A stretch of DNA of 33,197 nt from Sphingomonas bacterium (GCA_030149245.1 JASBRX010000001.1:1-33197); one strand, 5' to 3'. Shown: positions 15,067 to 23,463, numbered from the stretch's first letter. Made by a program: numbers and translations. The notes: generated by a model not told the origin, from the letters alone.

Positions 15067-15372
15067 GTGCCGAGATATGTTCAGTTCAAAATAGCTGACA
15101 TTGCACCAGGCCGTGCGGAATCGCCGCGTTCGTTTGGATTAATCCGAACGTTGATGGACCAGGCTCTTAGAAAATTTCCGGAGACAGGTTTGATGTGAAC
15201 GCGAACGCGAGATGAGTATGAACATGCAGCGCAGTTTTTGCCAAGCACTTTGACGAGCATGAATTGGTCCGTGCTTGAGCTGATCTTGCTCAACGACGGA
15301 TATATCACGCACAGCACGATAGTGCCGACCGACCGCCGGCTGGTCGCCCATAGACGCGCGGCTTCACCCTAA
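15067..15372 (+). pseudogene. possible small gene remnant with in-frame stop
   Basis: The roughly 490 bases between the collar genes and the dehydrogenase hold no intact gene. One plus-strand frame from a GTG at 15067 stays open for 102 codons apart from a single TGA at 15196-15198. Its two halves look protein-like: a basic N-part with SFGLIRTLMDQALRKFPE, then DEYEHAAQFLP and MNWSVLELILLNDGYI, the latter vaguely like a winged-helix segment. I recognise no family. The base composition is more AT-rich than the surroundings. It could be a decayed transferred gene or chance; a shorter frame on the other strand (15081-15317) is also open. The collar-operon promoter must lie somewhere in this gap too. 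Confidence 0.2.
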
Positions 15373-15472
15373 GCTGCGCGGGTTCAATGAGCGCTCATCG
15401 ATAGCTTCAATTTGGATGCGAAACTACGCCGCGTGGCGCAATATTTGCATTTTGCGAAATGCGCGCGGAGCC

Positions 15473-16525
15473 TCAGCCCCGCCCGATCAACCGCATCGCG
15501 ATCCGGTCTGCCACCGCGCTCGCCGGATCGCCGGTGCGGTCGCTTTCGTCCCAGACTTCGTTCAACCGGTCGGGGATCTTCGCGATGCGTGCCTCGACCT
15601 CGGCGCGGTCGCCCTGGCCGAGATATTCCAGGCCGACATTGATGATGCCGCCGGCGTTGATGACGTAATCCGGCGCGTATAGGATGCCGCGCGCGTGGAT
15701 GCGGGCGCCGTCGCCCTGCTTCGCAAGCTGGTTGTTCGCGCCGCCTGCGACGACCTTGCATTGGAGGGCGGCGATGCTGTCTTCCGTCAGGATCGCGCCG
15801 AGCGCGTTGGGGCTGAAGATCTCGGCTTCGACCGTGGCGATCGCATCGGCCGCAACGACGTCTGCGCCCAGTTCGGCGGCCAGCGCCTGCGCCTTGTCGG
15901 CGTTGACATCGGCCAGCGTCAGCTTTGCGCCATCGGCGGCGAGGCGGCGGGCGCGGCCGCCACCGACGCTGCCCACGCCCTGCACCGCGATATGCACGCC
16001 GGCCATCGAGTCGGCGCCCAGCGCACGCTTCGCCGCCGCCTTGACGCCGAGATAGATGCCGAGCGCGGTGAACGGGCCGGGGTCGCCACCCGCGCTGCCG
16101 CCTGCGACGGGCAGGCCGGAGACGTGACGGGTGCGGGTCGCGATGACCTTCATCCGCGCTTCGGACATGCCGACGTCTTCTGCGGTGACGTAGCGGCCGC
16201 CGAGCGACTCGACCGCCTCGCCGAACGCGATCAGCTGCGCCTCGCTGATCGTCGCGCCGGGTTCGGGGGCGAGCACCACGCCCTTGCCGCCACCCAGTGG
16301 GAGGCTGGCCATGGCATTTTTGAAGCTCATGCCCCGCGACAGGCGCAGCGCATCGGTGATCGCGGCATTGCCATCGGCATAATGCCAGAAACGCACGCCG
16401 CCCGCCGCCGGACCGAGATTGGTCGAATGCACGGCGATCACCGCGCGCAGGCCGCTCGCAGGATCGGTGATGAGGTGAACCCCCTCATGCGCATCGAAAT
16501 CGGGCAGGTCCCACACGGCAGTCAT
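15473..16525 (-). CDS. Glu/Leu/Phe/Val dehydrogenase (leucine dehydrogenase type)
   Basis: The enzyme is an NAD-dependent amino-acid dehydrogenase of 350 residues that should interconvert a branched-chain amino acid (probably leucine or valine) with its 2-oxo acid and ammonia. The N-terminal domain has NLGPAAGGVRFW and the lysine-containing LPLGGGKGVVLAPEP. The Rossmann part has HIAVQGVGSVGGGRARRL, then ADVNADKAQALA and VVAGGANNQLA, with the closing YAPDYVINAGGIINVGLEYL typical of the leucine/phenylalanine branch. Length is that of leucine dehydrogenase (about 350), shorter than glutamate dehydrogenase. It stands alone, so its pathway role (branched-chain catabolism) is inferred from the family. 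Phenylalanine dehydrogenase is the main alternative. Confidence 0.9.
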   Translation of the reverse strand: MTAVWDLPDFDAHEGVHLITDPASGLRAVIAVHSTNLGPAAGGVRFWHYADGNAAITDALRLSRGMSFKNAMASLPLGGGKGVVLAPEPGATISEAQLIAFGEAVESLGGRYVTAEDVGMSEARMKVIATRTRHVSGLPVAGGSAGGDPGPFTALGIYLGVKAAAKRALGADSMAGVHIAVQGVGSVGGGRARRLAADGAKLTLADVNADKAQALAAELGADVVAADAIATVEAEIFSPNALGAILTEDSIAALQCKVVAGGANNQLAKQGDGARIHARGILYAPDYVINAGGIINVGLEYLGQGDRAEVEARIAKIPDRLNEVWDESDRTGDPASAVADRIAMRLIGRG

Positions 16526-16615
16526 GGCGCTTCCAGTCGGCTAACAATATTTCGAGGGCGCGTAATATTCTTCCGCGCGGCGCAGCGCCAGTCCAAAATG
16601 TCGGCGATGGGGAAA

Positions 16616-16693
16616 TGGGGCGATCGACGGGACTTGAACCCGCAACCCCCGGCATCACAAGCCGGTGCTCTAACCAATTGAACTACGATCGCC
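16616..16693 (-). tRNA. tRNA-His (anticodon GTG)
   Basis: The anticodon stem CCGGC/GCCGG encloses TTGTGAT, giving anticodon GTG. The acceptor is eight pairs long (GGCGATCG with CGATCGCC), including the extra G(-1):C73 pair diagnostic for tRNA-His, and CCA is encoded. D arm GTTC...GAGC and T arm CGGGTTCAAGTCCCG are normal. It lies alone between the dehydrogenase and the GspE-like gene. Confidence 0.97.
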
Positions 16694-16704
16694 GTGGAGT
16701 GGCG

Positions 16705-16733
16705 CGCTTAGCCGTGCGCCTGATCAGCGTCAA
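16705..16733 (-). promoter_or_regulatory. tRNA-His promoter
   Basis: Read on the minus strand, TTGACG, a 17-base spacer and TAAGCG end 11 bases before the tRNA. The -35 box matches the consensus in five of six positions. It also supplies a reference for the tRNA promoter style of this genome. Confidence 0.65.
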
Positions 16734-16743
16734 GCACCTGTAG

Positions 16744-17772
16744 TCATGCCATCAGCAGATGCGGGTGCGGGGCGGCCGTGACCGATCCGGCCCCTGCGGC
16801 CCGCGCGATCCGGATCGCCGCATCGACGGTAATCCGGCCCTCCCGCGCCAGCGCGCGTGCCGAAGCCGCCAGCGTCGGCGCGCGGACAAAGGCGTGCCGC
16901 GCGAGGATGGCGACATCGCCCCCTTCGGCCAGCAGTCGGCGCAGGCCAGGATCGATGACGACCGACTCGAACAGCATCACCGATCCGGAAAAGCCGTCAT
17001 GGTCGCACGCCGCACACCCCATGGCGCGATAGATCACCGTGCCCGGATCGACCCCGAGCAACGCCGATTCGGACCCTTCCGCCTGAGCCGGGCGGCGGCA
17101 GGCTGGGCAGAGACGCATTTCGGTGCGCGCTGCAATCGCGACCCGCAGCGCAAAGGCGAGCAGATGCCGCTCGACCCGCGCTGCACGCAGCCGGGCGATC
17201 GCCGCCATCGCATCGGGCGCTTCGATCCCCAGCACGATACGCACGCCGCGCTGGGCGTGATCAAAGGCCGCTGCCAGCAACCCCCGGTCATCGCCCGGTC
17301 GGAGTAAAACTGCGTCGCAATCCATCCGTGCAGCGGCGTCGAGGTCGCCGCGGTCGGCGGCGATGTCGAGGACGTGCCGTTCGCCCGGCGCGGATGCGGC
17401 TGCGGTCATCGCGCGCGCCATCGCGGCGGGATCCTCCGAGGCAATGACGATCACGCCGCCCGGCGCTAGCAGCTCGCGCTCGATCGCGGTGCGCATCGAT
17501 CCGGGCATGCCGAGTTCGGCAAAGCCGCCCGCACCCGAGTCGCGGTTCGACAGATCGATGACCACCCGCGCGCCGCGCCGGGTTGCATTGGGCAGCGCCT
17601 GCGCGGCTTCGAGCCATTCGGGGGTGGCGACAACGCTGTGCACCGGGGCGAGGCCGGACACGGCGCGGACCAGAATGCGAACGCGCTCGCCGTCACGCAC
17701 CAGATGCACCGCCGGGATGCCGGCGGCGATCGCGGCTTGAACAAGTTGGTCGAGAGTGTCGGCGTCGCCCAT
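16744..17772 (-). CDS. GspE/PilB-like secretion-ATPase homologue without a P-loop
   Basis: The 342-residue protein follows the C-terminal half of type II secretion / type IV pilus assembly ATPases, block by block. FAELGMPGSMRTAIERELLAPGG (about 84-106) matches the lead-in to the P-loop. VIVIASEDPAAMARAMTA (107-124) occupies the Walker A position but lacks the GxxxxGKT residues. AARMDCDAVLLRPGDDRG matches the D-P-D-hhhhGE-hRD Walker B stretch with the catalytic glutamate lost. AFDHAQRGVRIVLGIEAPDAMAAIARL matches the HLVLSTLHTND block, without its histidines. The zinc module is kept: Cys222, Cys225, Cys253, Cys256, then DGFSGSVMLFE. It is thus probably unable to hydrolyse ATP and may act as a regulatory or structural partner. 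No gsp or pil genes are adjacent. An N-terminal region of about 80 residues resembles the N-domain of GspE. Confidence 0.75.
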   Translation of the reverse strand: MGDADTLDQLVQAAIAAGIPAVHLVRDGERVRILVRAVSGLAPVHSVVATPEWLEAAQALPNATRRGARVVIDLSNRDSGAGGFAELGMPGSMRTAIERELLAPGGVIVIASEDPAAMARAMTAAASAPGERHVLDIAADRGDLDAAARMDCDAVLLRPGDDRGLLAAAFDHAQRGVRIVLGIEAPDAMAAIARLRAARVERHLLAFALRVAIAARTEMRLCPACRRPAQAEGSESALLGVDPGTVIYRAMGCAACDHDGFSGSVMLFESVVIDPGLRRLLAEGGDVAILARHAFVRAPTLAASARALAREGRITVDAAIRIARAAGAGSVTAAPHPHLLMA

Positions 17773-17879
17773 GTTGCTGCGCTATTGCGCAATTGTGACG
17801 ATTTGCCTGCGCTTCGGCGAATTTTTTAAGTCGGTGGCAGGCTCTGGATGCGCGCGACCGCTTCTGGCAGATACGCCGG

Positions 17880-18533
17880 ATGATCGCCCCCTCCCCCGCC
17901 GCCGGATTTCCGATCGAGCCCGTGATCGAGCGCCTGACCGCCCGGCCGGGTGTGCAGCGGGTGCCGACGCCCAAGCTGACGCTGTTCATCCGCAAGGGGT
18001 TTCTCGACGCAGCCTTCTGCGCCGAGCTGATCGCAATGATCGAGCGCGACCGGCGGCCGTCGCTCGTCTCGGACTATAATGGCGATGCCGTGTTCCGGAC
18101 GAGCGAGACGTGCGACCTGCCCGTCGCGAGCGATGCCTCGGCCCGGCTCGATGCAATGATCTGCGACTTTATCGGTCTCGACCCGGCGCATGGCGAGCCG
18201 CTGCAGGGCCAGCGTTATGCGGTGGGGCAGGAGTTCAAGGCGCACACCGATTACTTCGAGCCGACCGGCGTCGATTTCGAGAAATTCTGCGCGGTGTCGG
18301 GCCAGCGCACCTGGACGGTGATGATCTACCTCAACGATGTCGAGGCGGGTGGCGCGACGCGATTCAAGGCGATCGACAAGCTGGTCCAGCCCGAACCGGG
18401 CAAGCTCCTCGCGTGGAGTAATTTGCGGCCCAATGGCACGCCCAACCCGTCGACGCTGCACCATGCGATGAAGGTGCGCGCCGGGACCAAATACGTCATC
18501 ACCAAATGGTTTCGCGAACGCCCCTGGGGCTGA
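17880..18533 (+). CDS. 2-oxoglutarate/Fe(II) dioxygenase, prolyl-4-hydroxylase-like
   Basis: The protein is a 217-residue dioxygenase of the prolyl 4-hydroxylase alpha-subunit fold. The iron triad is visible: His122-x-Asp124 in FKAHTDYFEP and the distal histidine in STLHHAMKV (His195). The 2-oxoglutarate-binding basic residue is Lys204 in AGTKYVITKWFRERPW. The strand WTVMIYLNDVEAGGATRF and GKLLAWSNL are typical. No signal peptide is present, so it should act in the cytoplasm; the hydroxylated substrate is unknown (a protein proline is the family guess, and small-molecule substrates also occur). It stands alone, divergent from the GspE-like gene and convergent with the TonB receptor, with a repeat element behind it. 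Confidence 0.9.
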   Translation: MIAPSPAAGFPIEPVIERLTARPGVQRVPTPKLTLFIRKGFLDAAFCAELIAMIERDRRPSLVSDYNGDAVFRTSETCDLPVASDASARLDAMICDFIGLDPAHGEPLQGQRYAVGQEFKAHTDYFEPTGVDFEKFCAVSGQRTWTVMIYLNDVEAGGATRFKAIDKLVQPEPGKLLAWSNLRPNGTPNPSTLHHAMKVRAGTKYVITKWFRERPWG

Positions 18534-18553
18534 TGAGCGGCCCTACGCCCATT

Positions 18554-18714
18554 CCTCCCCTGCCCCGCAGGGGAGGTGGCAGCGAAGCTGACGGAGGGGC
18601 CGCCGTCGATAGACGGCTGAATTTTGCCGAGATGTTCACGGCTGTCTGCGCAGCCGCCCCTCCACCACCCGCTGCGCGGGCGGTCCCCCTCCCCTGAGAC
18701 AAGCTCAGGGGAGG
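18554..18714. repeat. intergenic repeat element with terminal hairpins
   Basis: The gap between two convergent genes is filled by an element bounded by two similar hairpins: CCTCCCCTG...CAGGGGAGG (18554-18576) and CCTCCCCTGAG...CTCAGGGGAGG (18688-18714). Between them are partly complementary GGAGGGGCCGCC / GCCGCCCCTCC segments. The outer parts can pair with each other, so the element looks like a small non-autonomous palindromic repeat (MITE/REP class). The right hairpin contains the GACAAGCTCAGGG core of the other repeats here. It probably also ends transcription from both sides. Confidence 0.6.
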
Positions 18715-18721
18715 AACGCGT

Positions 18722-21397
18722 TCAGAACTTCGCGCTGATGCCCAGCGAGAACTTCCGACCGACATCATAGGTGTTGGTGTCGGCACGGACACCGTTCGCG
18801 AACGTCTGAAATTCCTGATAGCGCGTCTTGGTCAGGTTGCGGGCTTCGAGCTTCAGCTCGAACTCCGCGCCTGCCAGCTCAAAGCCCTGGCGCGCGACCA
18901 GGTCAACGGTCAGGCCCGGCTTTTCGATGATGTCGGGCAAGCGAACGCCCTCGACCACCGGACCGCGGTTGGTGACGCGCTCGCTCGCATAGTTGAGCAG
19001 CACGGTCAGCTGCGAGAGCGAGGCGGTATCCTCGAACCCGATCTGGAAGTTGACCAGATGGTCCGACTGACCGACCAGCGGGCCGCCGTCGTTGAACAGC
19101 AGCGAGGCCTGCACCGGCGCCGCACCCAGGATTGGGCTGGCAACCAGCTCGTTACCGGCTTCGATCTCCGACTTGGTGTAGGTGTAGTTCGCGATCAGCA
19201 CGAGCCGCTTGGTATCGAAGAAACCGCCGCCGAGCGTGTCGAGTGCGATATGCTTCTGCGCCTCGATCTCACCGCCCCACAGCTTGGCGCTGGGCGCGTT
19301 CGAGAAGCCGGTCTGCAGCGACGTCGAGCCGCCCGCGACGAACGCCACCGCCTCAATCGGATTGTCGATCTTCTTGAAGAAGCCGGCCGCCGTGATGCGC
19401 TGATCCCGCGCGAAGAACCATTCGACGCGTGCTTCGGCGTTATACAGCTGTGAGTCGATCAGCAGCGGGTTGCCGAGGAACTGGCGGCTGCTCTCGAAAT
19501 CCTGATACAGCTGCGGTGCCAGCTCGCGGAACTGCGGGCGGGCGATCGTCTTCGACCCATGGACGCGCAGCTGCATGTCCGGAGCGAAGTTCCACGTCAC
19601 CGTGGCTGCGGGCAGCCAATAGTCGTTGTCGAGGTTGGTCCCGGCAACGGCGCCGGTCGGCAGCACCTGCTGCTTGGCGGTTTCGTAACGGACACCGCCC
19701 GACACGCGCAGGCCGTCGGCCAGCTCGGCCTCGCCCTGCAGATAGCCGGCATGGACCACCAGCGAGGCGTCATAGGCCGCCGCACCGGTGCCGGTCGATT
19801 CGTTGCGCAGCGTGATGCCGTAGGTCTGGATGTTATAGTCCGACAGCAGATAGTCGGGACGCTGCTGCGCCACGGTCTGGTTCACGCCGCCATTGTTCGG
19901 GCCGATGAAGCGGAAGAAATAGCGGTACGACTGGCGCTCGGTATCGGTATAGGCATAGCCGGCCGAAACGGTCAGCGGGCGATCGGTGTTGAACTCATAC
20001 GACAGATCGACCGCACCGGTCCACAGATCCTCATTAAGGTCGCTGAACGCGATCGTCGCGCCGCTCGGGCTGTTCAACGTGTTGATATAATCGTTGAACG
20101 TATTGCTGTAGATGTAGCGGAACGCGCGCTCATAGGGTGCCTTGCGCTTGGTGTTGGCATAGGCACCGCGCAGGTCGACATCGACCGCGCCGAAATCGAG
20201 TTCCGCGACGATCTGGCTGGTGAACAGCTGACGCTCGAACCAGTTGGTGTTCTGCGTCGCGAAGGTCGGCACGCCGAACGAACCCGGAATACCGAAGTTT
20301 TCCTCGTCGAATTGGCCGATAATCGCCTGCTTCAGCGTGTCGTGGATATAGACATTGGTGAAGCGGATCAGATGCTCGCCGAATTCGAAGCCGACACCGA
20401 GCAGGCCGTTGGCGATGATCCGGTTGTCGGTGGTCACCTGGTTGCCGTCGCTGGCAAGGCCACCATTGGCGTCGACCGCCACCTGCTGCCGCTGCGCGCG
20501 CGTGCTCCAGCTGTTCGACAGACCGCCGGCACCGATCACGCCGATGCGAAGACCGCCGGTGTCGAAGGTCTTGGCGAAGCTGGTGCTGGCCGACCAGTTG
20601 GCGGGGATATGGTTGTTCTCGAACACGACCGTGGTCGGTGCGTTCGACAGCTGCATCAGCTGCCCAGCGTCGGTCACCGACGTGCCATTGGCACCAGCCG
20701 CAAGGATGAAGTTCGGGATGCTGCGCTCGCCATCGTCATAGCCGAAGACATCGTAGCTGCCGCCGTCATAGGTGTAGCCGAGTTCACTGGTCGTCGCGGT
20801 GTCGAAACCGACCGATCCGCCGATCTCGAAAAAGCCCTCGCGCGGTGCAGCGCGCGTGGTGATGTTGATCGCACCGCCGCCGAACTCGCCGGGGTAATTG
20901 GGGGAATAGCTCTTCTGAACCAGCGCCGAGCCGACAATGTTGGTAGGGAACAGGTCGAGCGGCACCACGCGGCGCAGCGGCTCGGGGCTGGGCAGCGGCA
21001 GGCCGTTGAGCAGCGACGAGGAATAGCGGTCGCCAAGGCCGCGCACGTACACAAAGCCGTTGCCGACGACGCTGAGGCCGGTGACGCGGGTCAGCGCGCC
21101 GGCGATGTCGCCTTCACCCGACCGCGCGATATCGGCGGCCGAGAGCACCGACACGACCTGTGGGGTCGTCTTGATGACATTGGGGATGTTGCGGCCGATG
21201 ACGACGATCTCTTCGCTCGAGTCGCCGGCACCCGGGGCGGAGATTTCGACCTCTTCCTCTTGGGCCTGCGGAGCGGCCTCGGCTTCCTGCGGCGCGGCTT
21301 CGGCGGTCGCATCCTGCGCAGCCTGGGCGAGCGCGTGCGGCGCAACGAGTTGCGAGGTCAGAAGCAGCAGACTTCCGAATGCGGTGCTCTTTTTCAT
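18722..21397 (-). CDS. TonB-dependent outer-membrane receptor
   Basis: This 891-residue gated porin imports a ligand across the outer membrane using TonB energy. A signal peptide (to about residue 25, ALAQ) is followed by an unusual Ala/Glu/Gln-rich spacer, a TonB-box-like EEIVVIGR, the plug domain (IARSGEGDIAGALTRVTGL, VYVRGLGDRYSSSLLNGLPL, GGGAINITTR) and a 22-strand barrel ending in LGISAKF with the C-terminal aromatic needed for assembly. The plug signature VRGLGDRYSS is typical of sphingomonad and Caulobacter receptors of unknown ligand. No N-terminal signalling extension is present. It is the second gene after the lipoprotein, separated by 126 bases with a hairpin, so it is likely co-expressed with it. 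The ligand cannot be read from sequence. Confidence 0.95.
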   Translation of the reverse strand: MKKSTAFGSLLLLTSQLVAPHALAQAAQDATAEAAPQEAEAAPQAQEEEVEISAPGAGDSSEEIVVIGRNIPNVIKTTPQVVSVLSAADIARSGEGDIAGALTRVTGLSVVGNGFVYVRGLGDRYSSSLLNGLPLPSPEPLRRVVPLDLFPTNIVGSALVQKSYSPNYPGEFGGGAINITTRAAPREGFFEIGGSVGFDTATTSELGYTYDGGSYDVFGYDDGERSIPNFILAAGANGTSVTDAGQLMQLSNAPTTVVFENNHIPANWSASTSFAKTFDTGGLRIGVIGAGGLSNSWSTRAQRQQVAVDANGGLASDGNQVTTDNRIIANGLLGVGFEFGEHLIRFTNVYIHDTLKQAIIGQFDEENFGIPGSFGVPTFATQNTNWFERQLFTSQIVAELDFGAVDVDLRGAYANTKRKAPYERAFRYIYSNTFNDYINTLNSPSGATIAFSDLNEDLWTGAVDLSYEFNTDRPLTVSAGYAYTDTERQSYRYFFRFIGPNNGGVNQTVAQQRPDYLLSDYNIQTYGITLRNESTGTGAAAYDASLVVHAGYLQGEAELADGLRVSGGVRYETAKQQVLPTGAVAGTNLDNDYWLPAATVTWNFAPDMQLRVHGSKTIARPQFRELAPQLYQDFESSRQFLGNPLLIDSQLYNAEARVEWFFARDQRITAAGFFKKIDNPIEAVAFVAGGSTSLQTGFSNAPSAKLWGGEIEAQKHIALDTLGGGFFDTKRLVLIANYTYTKSEIEAGNELVASPILGAAPVQASLLFNDGGPLVGQSDHLVNFQIGFEDTASLSQLTVLLNYASERVTNRGPVVEGVRLPDIIEKPGLTVDLVARQGFELAGAEFELKLEARNLTKTRYQEFQTFANGVRADTNTYDVGRKFSLGISAKF

Positions 21398-21470
21398 CTT
21401 TGACGTCCGTTTTCAGAGGCTGGCGTTTGCAGAGGCTGGCGCCTTCAAATGCCTGGTCCCGCCAAGGAAA

Positions 21471-21506
21471 ACCGGAACCGGCGGCCCCTTTCCCGCCGGC
21501 TCCGGT
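21471..21506 (-). terminator. hairpin between lipoprotein and receptor genes (attenuator?)
   Basis: Two 14-base arms (21471-21484 and 21493-21506) form a GC-rich stem with one G-T pair and an eight-base loop, followed on the minus strand by TTTTCC. It looks like an intrinsic terminator with a short U-tract, positioned to end most lipoprotein transcripts while letting some continue into the receptor gene. Two direct copies of CAGAGGCTGGCG (21414-21425 and 21430-21441) lie just beyond it. Confidence 0.55.
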
Positions 21507-21523
21507 AGTCGATCACGCTTCGA

Positions 21524-23116
21524 TCAGGTGACCGGAACGGTGGTGCAGGCGCTGCCGGCCGCGCCGAAGTTCGCGCGGTTCGAGTTGCAGGTCCAGCCCT
21601 GGTACCAGGTGTCGGTCGGGCCGCTGACCGCGCCGATATAGCTGGTGGTCACCAGGAACGACGAACCCGACGGGTTGAGCAGCGCGGCGTTGTAGGCAGT
21701 GACCGCAGTCGCGCCGGTGCCGGGCAGATAGCCCGAGGTCAGTGCGTTCGCGGCGGTGCCGTTCTTGACGTTGTTGGTGCCCGCGTCGACGACAGCTTCC
21801 TGCTCGGCGTTGGTCACGGTGAAGCCGTTGACCGCCGTTTCGGCGCTCAGGGCACCGGTGCAGGCGAAGTAGTTCGAACGGAACACCGGCGGGCCCTGCT
21901 CGTCCAGCGTCGCGTCGGCTGCGCGGATCGTCGACTTGTCGGCGGTACCGGCAACGATGTTGAGGCACGGACGACCCGACACGATGATGCCGTTGACGAA
22001 GCTGAAGTCCGCACCACCGCGCAGACGCAGACCGGCGTTGGTCGCCGAGCTGGTGTGAACGAAGGTGAAGTTAGCGATGCGGCCGTTCTGGCGCGGCAGC
22101 GCGTCTTCGCTGTTGTTGGAGTCGATTTCCATGACATAGTTGTCGCTGGTGGTGTTCGACGGCTTCTGGATCGCAATCGCGAACTGGATGAAGCCCTTCC
22201 AACCCACATCACTGTCGATGCTGTCGTCATCGGCGCCGGTCACGACCCAGTAACGGCCGTTGTGCGTCCCGCCGAAGATTTCGATGCCGTCGTCCGAGCT
22301 GTTGTGGATCTGGATATATTCGATGCGGGTGCCGCTGCCGACGCCGCCGGTGGTGATGCCCTGAAGCTCGTTGTTCGGGCTGATGACGGTGCCCGAATAG
22401 CGAACCTGGACGTAACGCAGCACGCCCGAGTTATCGCCCGGGGTCGCGCCACCATAGAGTGCGTTGCCGGTGCCTTCGACCACGTTTTCGCAGTTGACGG
22501 TGCCGCCGGTCACGCCAGCGAGGTTGCAGTTCGAGATCGGCGCGCGACCGGCCAGGATGATGCCGCCCCACAGACCCTGCGACTCGTCGGTCACGCCGCC
22601 GGTCAGGTTCTGCTGTGCGGTGAAGATGATCGGCTGAGCCGCGGTGCCATCGGCGTTGATGGTCGAGCCGCGGTTGACGACCAGGAAGTCGTTATCCGAG
22701 TTGGTGGTGTTCGCGTACACGATCACGCCCGGCTGAACGGTCAGGGTTGCGGCGGTGCCGCCGGTGCCCGAGCCACCACGATCGACGCCGACGTCGACGC
22801 GACCGTTGATCTCATAGGCCACGCCCGGCAGCTTCTGCAGCGTGACGGCGGTGGTGATGAGCGAGGGGATGCGGCAACCGCGGAAGCTGCCGACGACGCC
22901 GGCATCGGTGAAGCCCGACGGGCAGCTTGCAGCCGGGGTACCCGGTGCAGGGGTCGGCGACGGCGTCGGCGTCGGAGCCGGGGCAGGCGCCGGCGCCGGA
23001 ACGACGATCACGCCTTCGCCGGGCGAAGCAACGCTGGATGCGCCGTCGCAAGCGGCGAGCGTGGCGCCCGCGACGCTGGTCATCAGGATGAGGCTGATAC
23101 GCTTGAAGTCGGCCAT
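21524..23116 (-). CDS. surface lipoprotein with beta-helix-like domain, TonB-receptor partner
   Basis: The 530-residue lipoprotein has a signal peptide ending in the lipobox LAAC (Cys23), a Pro/Ala/Thr linker, then a long repetitive domain rich in G, N, T and V. Repeated strand-turn units such as LTVQPGVIVYAN, PIIFTAQQN, GVLRYVQVRYSG, TRIEYIQIHNSSDDGIEIFGG and ADFSFVNGIIVSG look like coils of a right-handed parallel beta-helix. The block SSDDGIEIFGGTHNGRYWVVTGADDDSID carries many acidic residues that could bind metal or ligand. I know no enzymatic assignment. Its position immediately before a TonB-dependent receptor suggests a cell-surface ligand-binding partner, analogous in arrangement to receptor/lipoprotein pairs of other bacteria. 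Candidate Pho boxes lie upstream. Confidence 0.8.
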   Translation of the reverse strand: MADFKRISLILMTSVAGATLAACDGASSVASPGEGVIVVPAPAPAPAPTPTPSPTPAPGTPAASCPSGFTDAGVVGSFRGCRIPSLITTAVTLQKLPGVAYEINGRVDVGVDRGGSGTGGTAATLTVQPGVIVYANTTNSDNDFLVVNRGSTINADGTAAQPIIFTAQQNLTGGVTDESQGLWGGIILAGRAPISNCNLAGVTGGTVNCENVVEGTGNALYGGATPGDNSGVLRYVQVRYSGTVISPNNELQGITTGGVGSGTRIEYIQIHNSSDDGIEIFGGTHNGRYWVVTGADDDSIDSDVGWKGFIQFAIAIQKPSNTTSDNYVMEIDSNNSEDALPRQNGRIANFTFVHTSSATNAGLRLRGGADFSFVNGIIVSGRPCLNIVAGTADKSTIRAADATLDEQGPPVFRSNYFACTGALSAETAVNGFTVTNAEQEAVVDAGTNNVKNGTAANALTSGYLPGTGATAVTAYNAALLNPSGSSFLVTTSYIGAVSGPTDTWYQGWTCNSNRANFGAAGSACTTVPVT

Positions 23117-23258
23117 GAAATTCTCCGTTCCGGTCGATCCCGGTTTGCAGGATGATGGGCGAGCGCCCTGGATCGACTCGGAACATTCCCCCTGCCGATC
23201 ACGCTTGCCGCGCTAGGTTGCGTGCGTGACGGGGGGATGGGATTTGCGAGAAACTTCA

Positions 23259-23307
23259 GTGACTTTGGAATGACAGAATTGTGAATTGAGTTACGAAGAT
23301 ATGACAT
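23259..23307 (-). promoter_or_regulatory. two candidate Pho boxes upstream of lipoprotein gene
   Basis: On the minus strand ATGTCAT-N4-TCGTAAC (23290-23307) and CTGTCAT-N4-AAGTCAC (23259-23276) each show two seven-base half-sites with the 11-base periodicity of PhoB sites (consensus CTGTCAT-N4-CTGTCAT, with GTAAC variants in alphaproteobacteria). They lie about 140-190 bases before the ATG. The rest of the 23117-23463 gap shows no gene. A matching -10 box is not obvious. Confidence 0.4.
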
Positions 23308-23463
23308 TCAGCCGGTGCGCACCGTGCTACACCATTGATAAATAGCGTTTTGCTGTACGTCGGTCGCATCGGCATCTGGCGTCAACGGTCCGATCTGCCC
23401 CCGCCGGTCGCGCGATCCACGCCGAGTGTTGCCGCACCGCCACACCACACTGATCCGAAACGC

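Noticed and set aside
15139..15351. 70-codon minus-strand frame in the gap
   Set aside because: No recognisable motif, no ribosome binding site, and it overlaps the plus-strand frame that looks somewhat more protein-like.
16585..16681. Plus-strand frame ending DRRDLNPQPPASQAGALTN
   Set aside because: Antisense of tRNA-His; no coding evidence apart from the open frame.
19559..21403. Long 614-codon plus-strand open frame opposite the TonB receptor
   Set aside because: Mirror frame of a GC-rich gene; composition is Arg/Gly/Ala/Val-rich without domains, and the minus strand has a clear receptor with signal peptide and C-terminal Phe.
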